Assembly (NCBI GenBank): GCA_027704905.1
Contig: CM051015.1
Coordinates: forward strand, 15,204,192 to 15,268,191
Source: Muraenolepis orangiensis
Lineage: Eukaryota > Chordata > Actinopteri > Gadiformes > Muraenolepididae
DNA: 64,000 nucleotides
Reading direction: 5' to 3'
In this document: positions 23,730 to 38,219 of the stretch, in pieces
How positions within the stretch are numbered: position 1 is the stretch's first letter
How the letters are laid out: every line of letters begins with the position of its first letter
Made by a program: the position numbers and the translations under genes
Notes under the pieces: model-generated
Seen by the model: the letters and a program-made list of their open reading frames with translations, nothing else
The model's database searches: none
What the model was told of the DNA's origin: nothing

Positions 23730-24270
23730 AACAAACAGAGTAATACTAGATATATACAGCAGCAGAGTAATACTAGATATAGATATAGCAGCAGAGTTAT
23801 AATACAGATATATACAGCAGCAGAGTAATACTAGATACATACAGCAGCAGAGTAATACTAGATATATACAGCAGCAGAGTAATACTAGATACATACAGCA
23901 GCAGAGTAATACTAGATATATACAGCAGCAGAGTAATACTAGATACATACAGCAGCAGAGTAATACTAGATATATACAGCAGCAGAGTAATACTAGATAC
24001 ATACAGCAGCAGAGTAATACTAGATATATACAGCAGCAGAGTAATACTAGATATATACATCAGCAGAGTAATACTAGATATAGATATAGCAGCAGAGTTA
24101 TAATACAGATACATACAGCAGCAGAGTAATACTAGATATATACAGCAGCAGAGTAATACTAGATATATACAGCAGCAGAGTAATACTAGATACATACAGC
24201 AGCAGAGTAATACTAGATACATACAGCAGCAGAGTAATACTAGATATATACAGCAGCAGAGTTATACTAC
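23730..24270. repeat. 27-bp minisatellite, about 20 copies
   Basis: Unit contains AGCAGCAGAGTAATACTAGA followed by TATATAC or TACATAC. The two variants often alternate, giving 54-bp dimers. A variant unit (GATATAGATATAGCAGCAG) occurs at 23775 and 24076, 301 bp apart, showing that a multi-unit block was duplicated. Because 27 is a multiple of 3, long meaningless open frames run through the array. Confidence 0.95.
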
Positions 24271-25020
24271 TTAGGAAATTAGACTATGCAGCTTCATCAT
24301 CAATGAAACTGTAACAAATGAAAGCAACATACATTATGAATCATCCCTGGGTAACTAAATGCGCAATACATTAAAAAAAAATGCAAAAACTTAAATGGGA
24401 AGCAGACATCCGGCCAACAACTGGCCAAGAAGGAACAGGAAGAAAAAGAAACATTCTTTGGGCCCAGGAGGAGGTTTAAAATGGAAATGTGTTGAGCACA
24501 TGAAGAGTGCAGCTGCAAGCCATCTCTCCAAGATCCCTTTGATTCCCCCCCCCCCCCCCCAGCTCTTTACAGCGCTGTGGAAGGACACCAGAGTCACACC
24601 GTATCCACACTGGAGGACGACCAGTCCTCTGTCCTACCTGGACGCTCATCTGGCAAAGCACCGTTTAAAAATGTATATGAAATGAATCAATGACATTTAT
24701 TTTATTTATTATTTGTGATGTGGATGTCAGAAATGCATGTCACTATCTGAATGGTAGTTCATGAATAGCAAGTAAAACCCCTTCTCTATATGAGGCTTAC
24801 TTGTGTTGAGACATGTTAAAGAAGATTACAAGTAATAATTGTTACATCCAAGAGGAGTGCTCATATTAACTTGATGACACATTATAATACAGAAAGGACG
24901 TTTTGAATGACAGCTCTAGGCTTCTTAAGGCTAAAGAAGGCTTAAGGCTCAAGGCTGCAACAAGACAACACATTAGCCCTCCGTAAGAAGTCCTCTTGCA
25001 GGTGGTGCAAGGTTAAATTC
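24271..25020. other. Intergenic, no gene; includes a poly-C run
   Basis: Contains a C-run at 24545-24560. No other feature recognised. Confidence 0.6.
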
Positions 25021-25430
25021 CACTGCAATACAAGATACAAGATTTGTATTGGCCATTTGTAAGCAGTATGAATCTCCAAAACAACACCATAAAGGTAAAA
25101 AAAAAATGTATACAATAAAAACAAAACTAAAAAAGAGCAGCAAAGTGACTTAAATGATTTGTACATGTTTTTTGTTTTTTTACAAAAATCTTTAGATGCA
25201 TTTAAAGTGGCAGTAGTGCAGCAGCATCATGAATACAGTGCAGTACAGTGCAGTAACTGTGATGAGTCCAGAAAGTTCAGCAAAGTATGTAAGTGTAATG
25301 TTAATGACAGTGTTGTGAAAGTGGCAGCACTCCTAGCAGTTCAGTAGGTGCAGTGCCTGTGGATAAAAACTATCCTTAAACCTGGTAGTGCTTGCAGTGA
25401 ACATCTGTATGAAAGAGGCTTGCGGGTTTT
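25021..25430. mobile_element. R1-family repeat, longer copy
   Basis: Begins ATACAAGATACAAGATTTGT, then GCCATTTGTAAGCAGTATGA. It contains GCAGCATCATGAATACAGTG (shared with 13591-13877) and the block GTGGCAGCACTCCTAGCAGT through GCCTGTGGATAAAAACTATC (shared with 32826-33240). This is the fullest copy in the window. Confidence 0.65.
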
Positions 25431-27640
25431 TTTTAGTACTGAGAACATGTAGCCCTAGCACTAAGACTACAGAAGTATCACTTTATGAATTCATGAATTC
25501 ATGAACTGTTGATTCTGTGCAGTCTTTGATGCAGACTGTTTATTATTTATTTCTCAAGCAAGATGTGTGTTTTTGGTGAGACTTTATTTGGATGAAGTCA
25601 TTACAAATACAGACAAAAAATGCAAACAGGCCCCAAATGTCAAGGAACAACTCAGCCATCTCCAAGTTATCCAGGTTATTTAATTCATTTCTCGTTGAAA
25701 AAGGATTTTTCCAACGTTTCCAAGTAATGTCTTCTGTGTCGTTTCCAACAACAAAACCTTGCAGAACATGTGACGCAGTAGTTTCCATGTGTGAATTGAG
25801 GCTTTGGACAGAGCTTCTGGAACTCTCCTCAAGAATTCCCATGGTCAACCTCAAGCCCTCGCTGGGCGATCAGCACCTCCCCTCACTCTCAGTGGGCGGT
25901 GAAACACTCCCACTGAGGTCAGCCAACAACATGCCTTGATAACATCTCTTCATCTTTACCTATATCTGAAAATACATCGCAACACTAACCTTGAGTGAAA
26001 GGAAAGCGTCTTCTGTCCTCCTCTAAAGGCTGTGTGATAGTTTATGCTGCTTCTTAGGCCCATGCAGAACCCCACCACAGACTCAAGGGGACTGTTTGTC
26101 TTACAGTAACTTACTAACTACCGCTGCCCTATGGTGCATCATATCCCCCTCGCTCTCCGCCAAGTGTAGCCACACGGCCTGCAGCCAGAGACGCTCCTCT
26201 GACTCACCAATCACAGCCAACAATGGACGCCATTGAATTCCCAGTGGTTGTCCTAAATTGACAGCTGGCATTTATTAATGCCTGGCCCGGTAGCCATGAC
26301 TACTACACAATAACTAAACAGCATATATTCATGAATGAACGAAGGAAAGAAAAGTATGGGAACAGGGTGGAAGGAGGGAACACGGTTAGACTTTGTCGGG
26401 TGGTTCTGAGCACTGTTCGTGGTTCAACCCTTGAGAGCCATGCGTGTTTGTGCCTTGACTCACTGTACAGTGGCCTTCCCCTGGTGGTATTTACCTTGAG
26501 GATTTACAATTTACAAGATTTGGATAAATGAGGCAGCGCTCCAGACATCTGGAAATCATTTGTGCTCATCAGGCTTACGCTTTGTGTTTCCCCGGCATGC
26601 TAACGCCATGCGGCGGTACTGCCAGGGTGTTTGACATCATGGCGTGTCCACCAAGAACCGCAAATACGGCTGACAGGCCTGACTGATAGTGTATACAACG
26701 CACAAGAGTTCCCTGCATCTCCTAAACATCACGCCATTTCAACCCCCGCCACAATTTATGAGGTAGAATAGAATCAACAGCTTGTCTGTGTTGTTTTAAC
26801 TGTGTTGTGATTTGATCACTAATAATCTCTACACAAAATCACTGCAGGGAAGAAAACACAACCAAGGACTGCTTTAACTCCAAAATAACATACAGTTTGT
26901 GTGTATGATTACGATCACGGTGTGTATATAATAATAATAAATAAATACAGCTGTGGTAAACATCCTCCTTATTTGAAGATACTTGCCAGAGTCTCTGAGG
27001 ACGGTATTATGTTTTAAGGTGTGTTTAAGTCTGGTTTGCAGGCCCATGCTGAGGGAACTGATGCATGAAGTCATAGTCATAAGAAATGCCTCAGCATGGA
27101 AGAGAAATAAAAAAAGTGAAGAAACTAAAAAGATAAATAATGTTTTGCAAGGGTTTTTGGAAGACATGTGGACTCCTTCTAAACAAACAGGAAACGGGTT
27201 GGAAGGATGTTGTCGATCTTGAGGTAATTGGACTGCAGTCATTAAGGCAGGAGGCCCCTTAATATATTCATATATAGTAGTAGTCTATATAGTCATTTAC
27301 CTTTCTAAGCTGTATGCTGTAGCAATACTTTCTAACATTGTATTGACTTTTGTCTAGTCTATGGACAGTGAATGTGATGTATATATTCCACCTTGTCAAG
27401 CAGTACATGGTTAGTTTTGGTCGGAGCATGTGGACACAGGCGGCTGGCGAGAAACCGTCACTCACCACTGTGATCTTGACCCCAGTAAGGAGAGCATGTC
27501 GGTGGTTTGTCAAGAAAAATGACCTGCTTTTTTCTTCAGTCCCCATAGTAGTCTGTCAGCCACCTCAAAGTGTCTGAGGTCTGAAGGGTCAACCTTGAGT
27601 GAAGGTTTCGGTAAAAAAACACATAGGGTGACTATGAACA
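25431..27640. other. Intergenic, no recognised gene
   Basis: Unique-looking sequence. The longest open frames (about 115-120 codons) lack domains, splice context and codon bias. ATTCATGAATTCATGAA near 25490 is a small palindromic duplication. Confidence 0.55.
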
Positions 27641-30260
27641 CACAGATCATTGAAAACACTAAGATACCCTCTGTGTAAACTACCCAGCAAGAACACTAGG
27701 TTACCCTCTGTGTAAACTACCCAGCCAGAACACCAGGTTACCCTTTGTGAAAACTACCAAGCCAGAACACTAGGTTACCCTCTTTCTAAACTACCAAGCA
27801 CTAGGTCCCTTTTAACTACAACCAGAACACTAGGTTACCCTCTACCTAAACTACCAAACCAGAACACTCGGTTACCCTCTACCTAAACTACCCAGCAAGA
27901 ACACTAGGTTACCCATTATCTAAACTACCCAGCCAGAAAACTAGGTTACCCTCAATCAGATAGAGATTACCCTCTATCTAAACTACCGAGGCCAGAACAC
28001 TAAGTTACACTCTACCTAAACTACCCAACCAGAACACTAGGTTACCCTCTATCTAAACTACCCAACCAGAACAATAGGTTACCCTCTATCTAAACTACTC
28101 AACCAGAACACCAGATTACCCTCTATCTAAACTACCCAACCAGATAGAGGTTACCCTCTATCTAAACTACTCAACCAGAACACTAGGTTACCCTCTATCT
28201 AAACTACCCAACCAGAACACTAGGTTACCCTCAATCCAAACTACCAAGCCAGAACACTAGGTTACACTCTATCCAAACTACCCAACCAGAACACTAGGTT
28301 ACCTCTATCTAAACTACCCAACCAGAACACTAGGTTACTCTCTATCTAAACTACCCAACCAGAACACTAGGTCACCCTCTATCTAAACTACCCAGCCAAA
28401 ACACTAGGTTACCCTCTGCGTAAACTACCCAACCAGAACACTAGCTTACCCTCTATCTAAACTACCCAACCAGAACACTAGGTTACCCTCTATCTAAACT
28501 ACTCAACCAGAACACCAGGTTACCCTCTATCTAAACTACCCAACCAGATAGAGGTTACCCTCTATCTAAACTACTCAACCAGAACACTAGGTTACCCTCT
28601 ATCTAAACTACCCAACCAGAACACTAGGTTTCCCTCAATCCAAACTACCAAGCCAGAACACTAGGTTACACTCTATCCAAACTACCCAACCAGAACACTA
28701 GGTTACCTCTATCTAAACTACCCAACCAGAACACTAGGTTACTCTCTATCTAAACTACCCAACCAGAACACTAGGTCACCCTCTATCTAAACTACCCAGC
28801 CAGAACACTAGGTTACCCTCTGTGTAAACTACCCAACCAGAACACTAGCTTACCCTCTATCTAAACTACCCAACCAGAACACTAGGTTACCCTCTATCTA
28901 AACTACCCAACCAGAACACTAGGTTACCCTCTATCTAAACTACCCAACCAGAACACTAGGTTACCCTCTATCTAAACTACCCAGCCAGAACACTAGGTTA
29001 CCCTCTATCTAAACTACTCAACCAGAACACTAGGTTACCCTCTATCTAAACTACCCAACCAGAACACTAGGTTACCCTCTATCTAAACTACCCAACCAGA
29101 ACACTAGGTTACCCTCTATCTAAACTACCCAACCAGAACACTAGGTTACCCTCTATCTAAACTACTCAAACAGAACACTAGGTTACCCTCTATCTAAACT
29201 ACCCAACCAGAACACTAGGTTACTCTCTATCTAAACTACCCAACCAGAACACTAGGTTACCCTCTATCTAAACTACCCAACCAGAACACTAGGTTACCCT
29301 CTATCTAAACAACCCAGCCAGAACACCAGGTTACCCTCTGTGTAAACTACCCAGCCAGAACACCAGGTTACCCTTTGTGAAAACTACCAAGCCAGAACAC
29401 TAGGTTACCCTCTTTCTAAACTACCATGCCAGAACACTAGGTTACCCTCTATTTAAACTACCAAACCAGAACACTAGGTTACCCTCTACCTAAACTACCA
29501 AACCAGAACACTCGGTTACCCTCTACCTAAACTACCCAGCAAGAACACTAGGTTACCCATTATCTAAACTACCCAGCCAGAAAACTAGGTTACCCTCAAT
29601 CAGATAGAGGTTACCCTCTATCTAAACTACCGAGGCCAGAACACTAAGTTACACTCTACCTAAACTACCCAACCAGAACACTAGGTTACCCTCTATCTAA
29701 ACGACCAAACCAGAACACTCGGTTACCCTCTACCTAAACTACCCAGCAAGAACACCAGGTTACCCATTATCTAAACAACCCAGCCAGAAAACTAGGTTAC
29801 CCTCAATCTAAACTACCAAGCCAGAACACTAGGTTACACTCTATCTAAACTACCCAACCAGAACAATAGGTTACCCTCTATCTAAACTTCCAAACCAGAA
29901 CACTAGGTTACCTTCTATCTAAACTACCCAACCAGAACACTAGGTTACCCTCTATCTAAACTACCCAACCAGAACACTAGGTTACCCTCTATCTAAACTA
30001 CTCAACCAGAACACTAGGTTACCCTCTATCTAAACTACCCAACCAGAACACTAGGTTACCCTCTATCTAAACTACCCAACCAGAACACTAGGTTACCCTC
30101 TATCTAAACTACTCAACCAGAAAAGTAGGTTACCCTCTATCTAAACTACCCAACCAGAACACTAGGTTACCCTCTATCTAAACTACCCAACCAGAACACT
30201 AGGTTACCCTCTATCTAAACTACCCAGCCAGAACACTAGGTTACCCTCTATCTAAACTAC
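27641..30260. repeat. 37-bp minisatellite, about 70 copies, with higher-order structure
   Basis: The commonest unit runs AACCAGAACACTAGGTTACC then CTCTATCTAAACTACCC. The exact period is 37 bp, for example 28921 to 28958. The middle is very homogeneous and the ends are more diverged. Variant markers repeat at long range: a CAGATAGAGG unit at 28141 and 28545 (404 bp apart), and a GAGGCCAGAACACTAAG unit at 27988 and 29632 (1,644 bp apart). Intergenic; no coding or CRISPR character. Confidence 0.97.
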
Positions 30261-30735
30261 AACAACACATGTAGCCTCATAATCACAGCGCTGGAAAACA
30301 CATGTGTGTTTGTAGACCATCTTGCTTGCGTGTTGTTACTGACACTCATTTTGAATAAGCGACTATTCCGAACCCATTGTAAATCTTTGGGAAGAAATTC
30401 TAAATGTATTTCCCTCACATGAACAGTAGCTAGGCTACTGTAACTCTGCAAGTCAATGGGAGTAACTAACGGGAAACAAACGCTATCCCAGCAAACCCAA
30501 CAAATGATGACTTAGAAAAAACAACTGACTTAATCTGGGACAGGTAAGACAGTTTACAGATTTCTCAGCGTATTAATTTAAGTCACTCTCTTCCTGTCTT
30601 CATATCTTCCTCTCTTCCTCTCACTATCTCTTGCTGCCTCTCTCTCGAAGTCCCCCTCCCATCTCTTTCTTTCTCTGTTAAATGTATGAATGGATACATT
30701 TATTATTTATATTAATTTCATTTATTAATGTAACT

Positions 30736-30905
<170 letters not shown>

Positions 30906-32120
30906 CCTGTCTTTCTGTCTCTTGGCCGCTTCAATATACCCATGGCTCTTTCAATGCATACAGTATCACAGACAGTGTTTTAGTTTTATACTTAGGGTAT
31001 AAAAATACACTACACTATCTCTCTCTGTCAGTCTCGGTCTGTCTCTCTCTCTTTCTATCTCTCTGTCTCTTTCCCTCTCACACAAGCACACATGTGAAGA
31101 TGAGTTCACTCGACAAATTTACATGCAAAACTATTTTAAACCTTTTTGAATCCTCTGTGCTATGTGTCGATGGCTTTTGAGAATCCCCTTATGTTCAACA
31201 TCCCCTTTGGCACTCTCCACAATACTCCTTTGTTACTCGGCTGAAGCTGCTCTCACTTCGGAAAAAAATGTGTTTCTGTGAGGCGACGTTTTCCAGCTGG
31301 CCGTGCGAGGGGAAAGTTGTTCTCTGTGATGCGTTTGCAGCGCTGGATGGCTATTAAACTGAACGGCTCTTGTCCAAGCCAAGCCCCGAACTCCCCATAT
31401 CCATTATGCAGACCTGTAACTGTAGACCATTGCAAACAACAGCCCCGAAAGTTTGGATTGAGTTTGAATGCAAATTTGTGTTCTGCTCTCTGAGACTTAT
31501 ATACGTATATTACACCGGGGGCTGCAGTATGGGTATACCATTCATATGATGTTGTGTTCCCAGTAGCTCATCCATCAGCACAGATCCATAAGTCACTATA
31601 TTGTTCTTTTTGTTGTCATTTTAATTGTAGGACAACATAGAACAAGAACAACATGCATCAGTCACTCATTGCAACAGAATGCTTGAATTGCAGACTTCCT
31701 CAACAGTGCCAAAAGACAAACAGCTGAAAGGAACCCTTCCCATCTGCACCATCTTGATCAAGCTTGAGACGGTGTCCCCTAGTGCTCATAGCCCGTCACA
31801 CACCTACAGCCGTGGGAGCCGGGGAATTCCAGCCCTGTAGCCTCTCTGATATATTCAGTAGTAGACTGGGCTGGTGACAGCCTACTTGCTGGTGATTGGC
31901 TGGTAAGGGGGAAAGGGAATGGAGCAGGGCTACCGTGAGTGACCTTTAGAGTGGCGACAGAAATGTCATCATTCTTCTAACAGTCCATCCAATGGTTTAC
32001 TGACAGCAAGGCAACATCAATGAAAACAACACAATGCATGTTAGCATTAGGCTAGTATTAGGATGGGTTAAGGTGATGGTTTGAAGCTGAACAAAGGGAG
32101 AATCCTGGCAATTCATGGTC
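30906..32120. other. Intergenic, no gene recognised
   Basis: Apart from a CT-rich patch near 31016-31080 this is unique sequence. The GC-moderate block 31240-31490 has no repeat character and could be regulatory (inference only). Confidence 0.5.
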
Positions 32121-32430
32121 AGAACATGGTAAGAACATGCTAGGAGCATGGTAAGAACATGCTAAGAACATGCTAAGAACATGGTAAGAACTTGCTAAGA
32201 ACATGGTAAGAGCTTGGTGGGAGCATGGTCAGAACATGCTAAGAACATGCTAAGAGCATGGTAAGAACATGGTAAGAACATGGTAAGATCATGCTAAGAG
32301 CATGGTAAGAACATGGTAAGAACATGCTAAGAACATGGTAAGAACATGGTAAGAACATGCTAAGAACATGGTAAGAACATGGTAAGAACATGGTAAGAAC
32401 ATGCTAAGAGCATGCTAAAAACATGGTAAG
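32121..32430. repeat. 11-bp minisatellite, AAGAACATGGT / AAGAACATGCT
   Basis: About 28 units of AAGAACATGGT and AAGAACATGCT, with AGAGCATG and CTTG variants. The order of the two types is irregular. Confidence 0.95.
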
Positions 32431-32825
32431 TGTTTCCATTGGTTCAAGAGCAGTTCAGGCTGCAGATCAAGAGGGGGCAGCTGCCCCTTATTAACCCTTC
32501 GCAGTCACATGTTTTCCGCAGGCACTGGTCGGTGTGCAGATGAGAGGAACCAGAGCCGGTGTCTTGTGGGCCTCAACACACATCAGCCAAAATTCAACAG
32601 AGCTAATCCTCAGTGGGCCAGAGCATTACCTGTTGCTCTGCAGCTCTCTGTTTGTTATTGTTATGCTGCAGAGGCGCTGAGGGCATTGAGACCACAGGCT
32701 CCCAGTAATCCTTCAAATTGATCCCTACAATAAGCAACACACAAATAAACCCCATTGTCTAATGGGGTTTATTTGATGAAATATCTGTATTGCTAAGGAC
32801 ATCCCCGGTGGTCAACGGTGGTATA

Positions 32826-33240
32826 AGATCCAAGATTCAACAATTTGATTTGCCAGTACAATGTACAATGGAATACTTATTCCCCATTCCCTCCCGCAGT
32901 ATTAAATGATATAACACAATACTACAAGAATACTATACACAATCAAATAAAAAATGAACATAAAAAGAACAATAAAGTGATTGATGGATGATATATGATA
33001 TATATTGTGCAAAAAGTATTTTAAAGCATTTTATGATCATTTGATGAATTCAGAAAGTCAAGCAAAGTATGATAGTGTAATGTTAATGACAATGTTATGA
33101 AAGTGGCAGCACTCCTAGCAATTCAGTAGGCGCAATGCCTGTGGATAAAAGTTGAACCTGGCAGTCCTTGTAAGGTTCAAGGATAGTTTTTATCCACAGG
33201 CAGTGTGCCTACTTAAATGCTAGGAGTGCTTCTAACTGCA
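32826..33240. mobile_element. R1-family repeat with inverted partial copy
   Basis: A plus-orientation copy runs from AAGATTCAACAATTTGATTT through CCCATTCCCTCCCGCAG to GCCTGTGGATAAAAGTTGAA. A reversed piece follows at once (GGTTCAAGGATAGTTTTTAT to CTAGGAGTGCTT), so 33108-33232 forms an imperfect inverted repeat with arms of about 50 bp. Confidence 0.65.
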
Positions 33241-34470
<1,230 letters not shown>

Positions 34471-34654
34471 CTGCTGGTAGGGTAAATATTTTCCTTGTGT
34501 GTTCAAGGATATCAGAATGTGTATTCTGTGTTTGCATCATGTTTTCATTTGTTATTAAGATCTTGACTATTGTTTTTCATTGGAACATTATTATGAGTTA
34601 GTATTGTTAGTTTAAAAAGAACAAGAAACAGAACATTATTATGAGTGCCACACC

Positions 34655-35105
34655 AGTGACTACTTTGGGCTCCTAGCGACAATCAGGATGATGAGAAAAC
34701 CGGTTTATTGCAGAATCATCTGTATATCTATAACCTACCGATGATAGATGAACAGATGATCCATGCTATTACTCCTCCTGAGTGTGTGTGGGGGTGACGG
34801 TTGGTTTAACCTGTTTACCAAGGACCCACAGGTGTGCAGCCTTACCAGCCCCAGACTCTAATCAGTCTGACTGGGGCCAGGTGAGGCTGCTTCAACCAGA
34901 CTCTAATCAGTCTGACTGGGGCCAGGTGAGGCTGCTTCAACCAGACTCTAATCAGTCTGACTGGGGCCAGGTGAGGCTGCTTCAACCAGACTCTAATCAG
35001 TCTGACTGGGGCCAGGTGATGCTGCTTCAACCAGACTCTAATCAGTATGACTGGGGCCAGGTGAGGCTGCTTCAACCAGACACCAACCACACACACTGCA
35101 CGATG
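34655..35105. repeat. R3 dispersed repeat, copy 1, with internal 45-bp minisatellite
   Basis: Shares with 36595-36835 the ordered blocks GATGAGAAAACCGGTTTATT, GAGTGTGTGTGG.GTGA.GG, ACCAAGG..ACCCACAGGT, GTGAGGCTGCTTCAACCAG and CACCAACCACACACAC. In this copy the segment CCAGACTCTAATCAGTCTGA plus CTGGGGCCAGGTGAGGCTGC is tandemly repeated five times (34852-35080, period 45 bp). Probably a non-autonomous mobile element; family unknown. Confidence 0.7.
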
Positions 35106-36594
35106 ATACATCGTAATACAGTATGTCATTATCATGATAGAATATAAATCATTATATTGTACCACCAAGATGTTCACCCCTCCAATTATTCAAGTGTTTT
35201 CGAGTAGAGGTCTTTTCTTAACCCCTAGTTGATTTATTCCACAGAACGTCAGTTGGTATGTTATGTTTGATTTGAAGGAGTGGACTGTTTATTTGATATC
35301 TCGGTCTACCGTTATCTCTTGTGATCTCGGTATGTTCCACCTCATGCTGATACATGACACATCGTAAAAACATGAGCACTTTTCTATCCATGTTATATAT
35401 TTCTACTATAAATGTAGCACCTTTACAATGTTCAAGCAAGCGTTTTCAGACTTTTCTCATAGGTTCAGGTCAGATGCAGAGCATGACGTTACAATTAGTG
35501 GCTTGGATGAATAGTGCCTCTGTTCAAAAGAGAGAATCAGGTTAGTTTTTGTTTTGTCATTTCCTCACTAAATACTTTGACAGCTTTGCATGTCTGCTTG
35601 GATGGAGGACAAATAGAAGTAAACCATGAGCCAGCACATTCAATTACAATTTGTCAGATTGTCTAGTTTGTCTGGATTTGCAATCGGTCTTTAGGGAGAA
35701 AAAACTCACTAATATATAAACTAGATATATATAAATTAACCTGGTTGACAGCACGTTTTGCCCTGTGTAGCTTTTGGCTAAATCTGGTGCATCCCATTGC
35801 ATGTTAGTTGTTCCCAGACCCCAGTCTGATTCATCTTCTTTTATTTTCCGTTACCAGGTCGGTGTCTTATCTTTAACCAATCGCTCTTTGTGATTGGTCG
35901 AATTGGTGCCAGCCGATATCACTTTGTCTTACAACAAACAATGTCATCATCTTGCCCTACTCCGAGCCAATCAGATAACAGCAGCTGTGTAACCTGTCTA
36001 CATGTGGTTTGATTTACCATGCACTAACTCTAACTACTGCATAACCTATCACAGGCCTCATACACACAACGAGCTGATGACAAGGAAATACAGTTTGCTG
36101 ACCTGGCAAAGAACTTGATGTGGTTAGAAAAGGTAGTGAAATGTATAAAGACTAATGGTAGGGTTTTACTGAGATGCTTTGATCCGACTGCTCTTTCTAT
36201 TACAGTACAGTTTGCCGTTTCAATAGCTAGCACGAGTTGCTCTGTGTTATTAAGATTAGTCCTTTGTTACAGTCTGAAAACAGCTCCAAAGCCCCCACTT
36301 TAGACAAAAGCCCCTATCTCTAAGACCCTCACGAAGGTTGCCTCTTTCCATATGTGAATACACAAAGGCACTATCCTGTTGGGAAACAAGGTTTGAAAGA
36401 GGAAAATAGGTTCTGTTAACTAAAATATAACCGCTGAAGTTGCGTTACATTTCTTACATTTCTGCTAATCAATACTACTTGCAGTCAGCACTGTTGGCCA
36501 TGAATCACCAAATATAAAAGTTCAAGGAGCAGAACACCAGCCACTGGCCATATGAACACCATTCATATGCATTTGGTTTCTATTGTTTTTGGAG
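35106..36594. other. Intergenic, no recognised feature
   Basis: Unique AT-rich sequence upstream of mlph; no supported exon. Confidence 0.5.
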
Positions 36595-36835
36595 CAGTCG
36601 GGGCTGCCACCAGCCATTAAAAAGGCTGCTTGACGGCTCCTCCCGAAGACACAGGGTGATGAGGAATCCGGTTTATTGTAGTTTTGCAGTTGTTGGTGAA
36701 CAACAGATGGAACATGCTAGAGTGTGTGTGGTGATGGCTTGTGGGCCTTCATTACCAAGGTAACCCACAGGTCTGACCAGATGAGGCTGATTAAACCAGC
36801 CACCAACCACACACACACTCCACCGTTTTCTACAA
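36595..36835. repeat. R3 dispersed repeat, copy 2 (unexpanded)
   Basis: Single-unit version of the element at 34655-35105: GATGAGGAATCCGGTTTATT, AGTGTGTGTGGTGATGG, ACCAAGGTAACCCACAGGTC, GATGAGGCTGATTAAACCAG, CACCAACCACACACACAC. Confidence 0.7.
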
Positions 36836-37033
36836 GTTAATACTGATGTTATGTTTTATGTTTTCCTGAAATCTAAACATAAAAACATTTGTATAACAGT
36901 TGTTTTAGTTTGTTTGTTTATTTTATATTTTTACCCAATTTACATCTCTAAATGAACATCCAATCTCCCATCCAGATGAACACAAGCCCGTCTAGAGCTG
37001 GCTACCTGAGAGCCTACCTCTAGATAGGCTGAC

Positions 37034-37340
<307 letters not shown>

Positions 37341-38219
37341 GTACGTTGAACCCACCACATGCAGATGGCTCTAAGAGGCGGCTATTGAGGAGTTGTCGAT
37401 TGTGATCAACTCTGATGTGGTTTGTAGTTCTCTGATGTGTTTTGTAGTTGAATTGGCTAAAGCACCGTGGGAGTTAGGATCTCCATCCAACCAGGGGACT
37501 TCAGATGCCTCTGATACTGTTTTTGTGTGTTTTTCTGGCGTTGCAACAAAACAAATTGTATGGTTGTAGGGAAATGCCAAATAACATATTTATTTTCTTG
37601 GCTTTGTGTTGTGGAAGAAAAGTGATTGTGATAGGAAATACAACGGCTATCACTAAAGTTTGGCAGGTACAACATGTTTCTTAGGTTACAACTTTAACTT
37701 TTTTTAAACAGTAAACTCAGATTACAATTGTATCTTTCATTTGTTAAGCTTTCATTTCACCTGTATTTGTATTTCACTGTCTCCACGACGACACACACCT
37801 ATTTCAACGTTAAAAGGTGTGAGAGGGGTTACCTCCCAGCCGGGGTGTTTGGTTTCCGTGTACCTTGCACTGGAAGGCCACGTTAAACAGAGAACTCCCT
37901 CTGTGCAAACACCCAGCAGGGCCCTGTGCACCACTCCAACACCACCGTGGGAAAGTATTACTGGCTATGGTTTGATGACTCCAACATGTCATGCGACAGG
38001 CCTACTGCTGTGCTTACTTGAGCAGAGAGTGAAATTAGATTAGTGCATCATTTGACTTGATTCATACGCTGAAAAACACAAGAATTATAAGACCATCTCC
38101 GACTTCCTGCTTTATTTCTGTCTGTTGTGTTGAATTTGGGCCTTTACATTTCAGAGTCTATGTATTTTGTCTGTGTGTGTGTGCTTAAAACAATCAATGG
38201 TTGAAACAAGACCCACAGA

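Noticed and set aside
23655..24222. Open frames repeating LLCCCIYLV / ITLLLYISS
   Set aside because: Produced by the 27-bp minisatellite (a multiple of three). No start context, splice sites or family match.
25592..25939. 115-codon open frame as a gene
   Set aside because: No domain, no homology that I recognise, and partly overlapped by an antisense frame of similar length.
27641..30260. CRISPR-like array of 37-bp repeats
   Set aside because: Units are contiguous with no unique spacers, and the context is a vertebrate intergenic region. It is a minisatellite.
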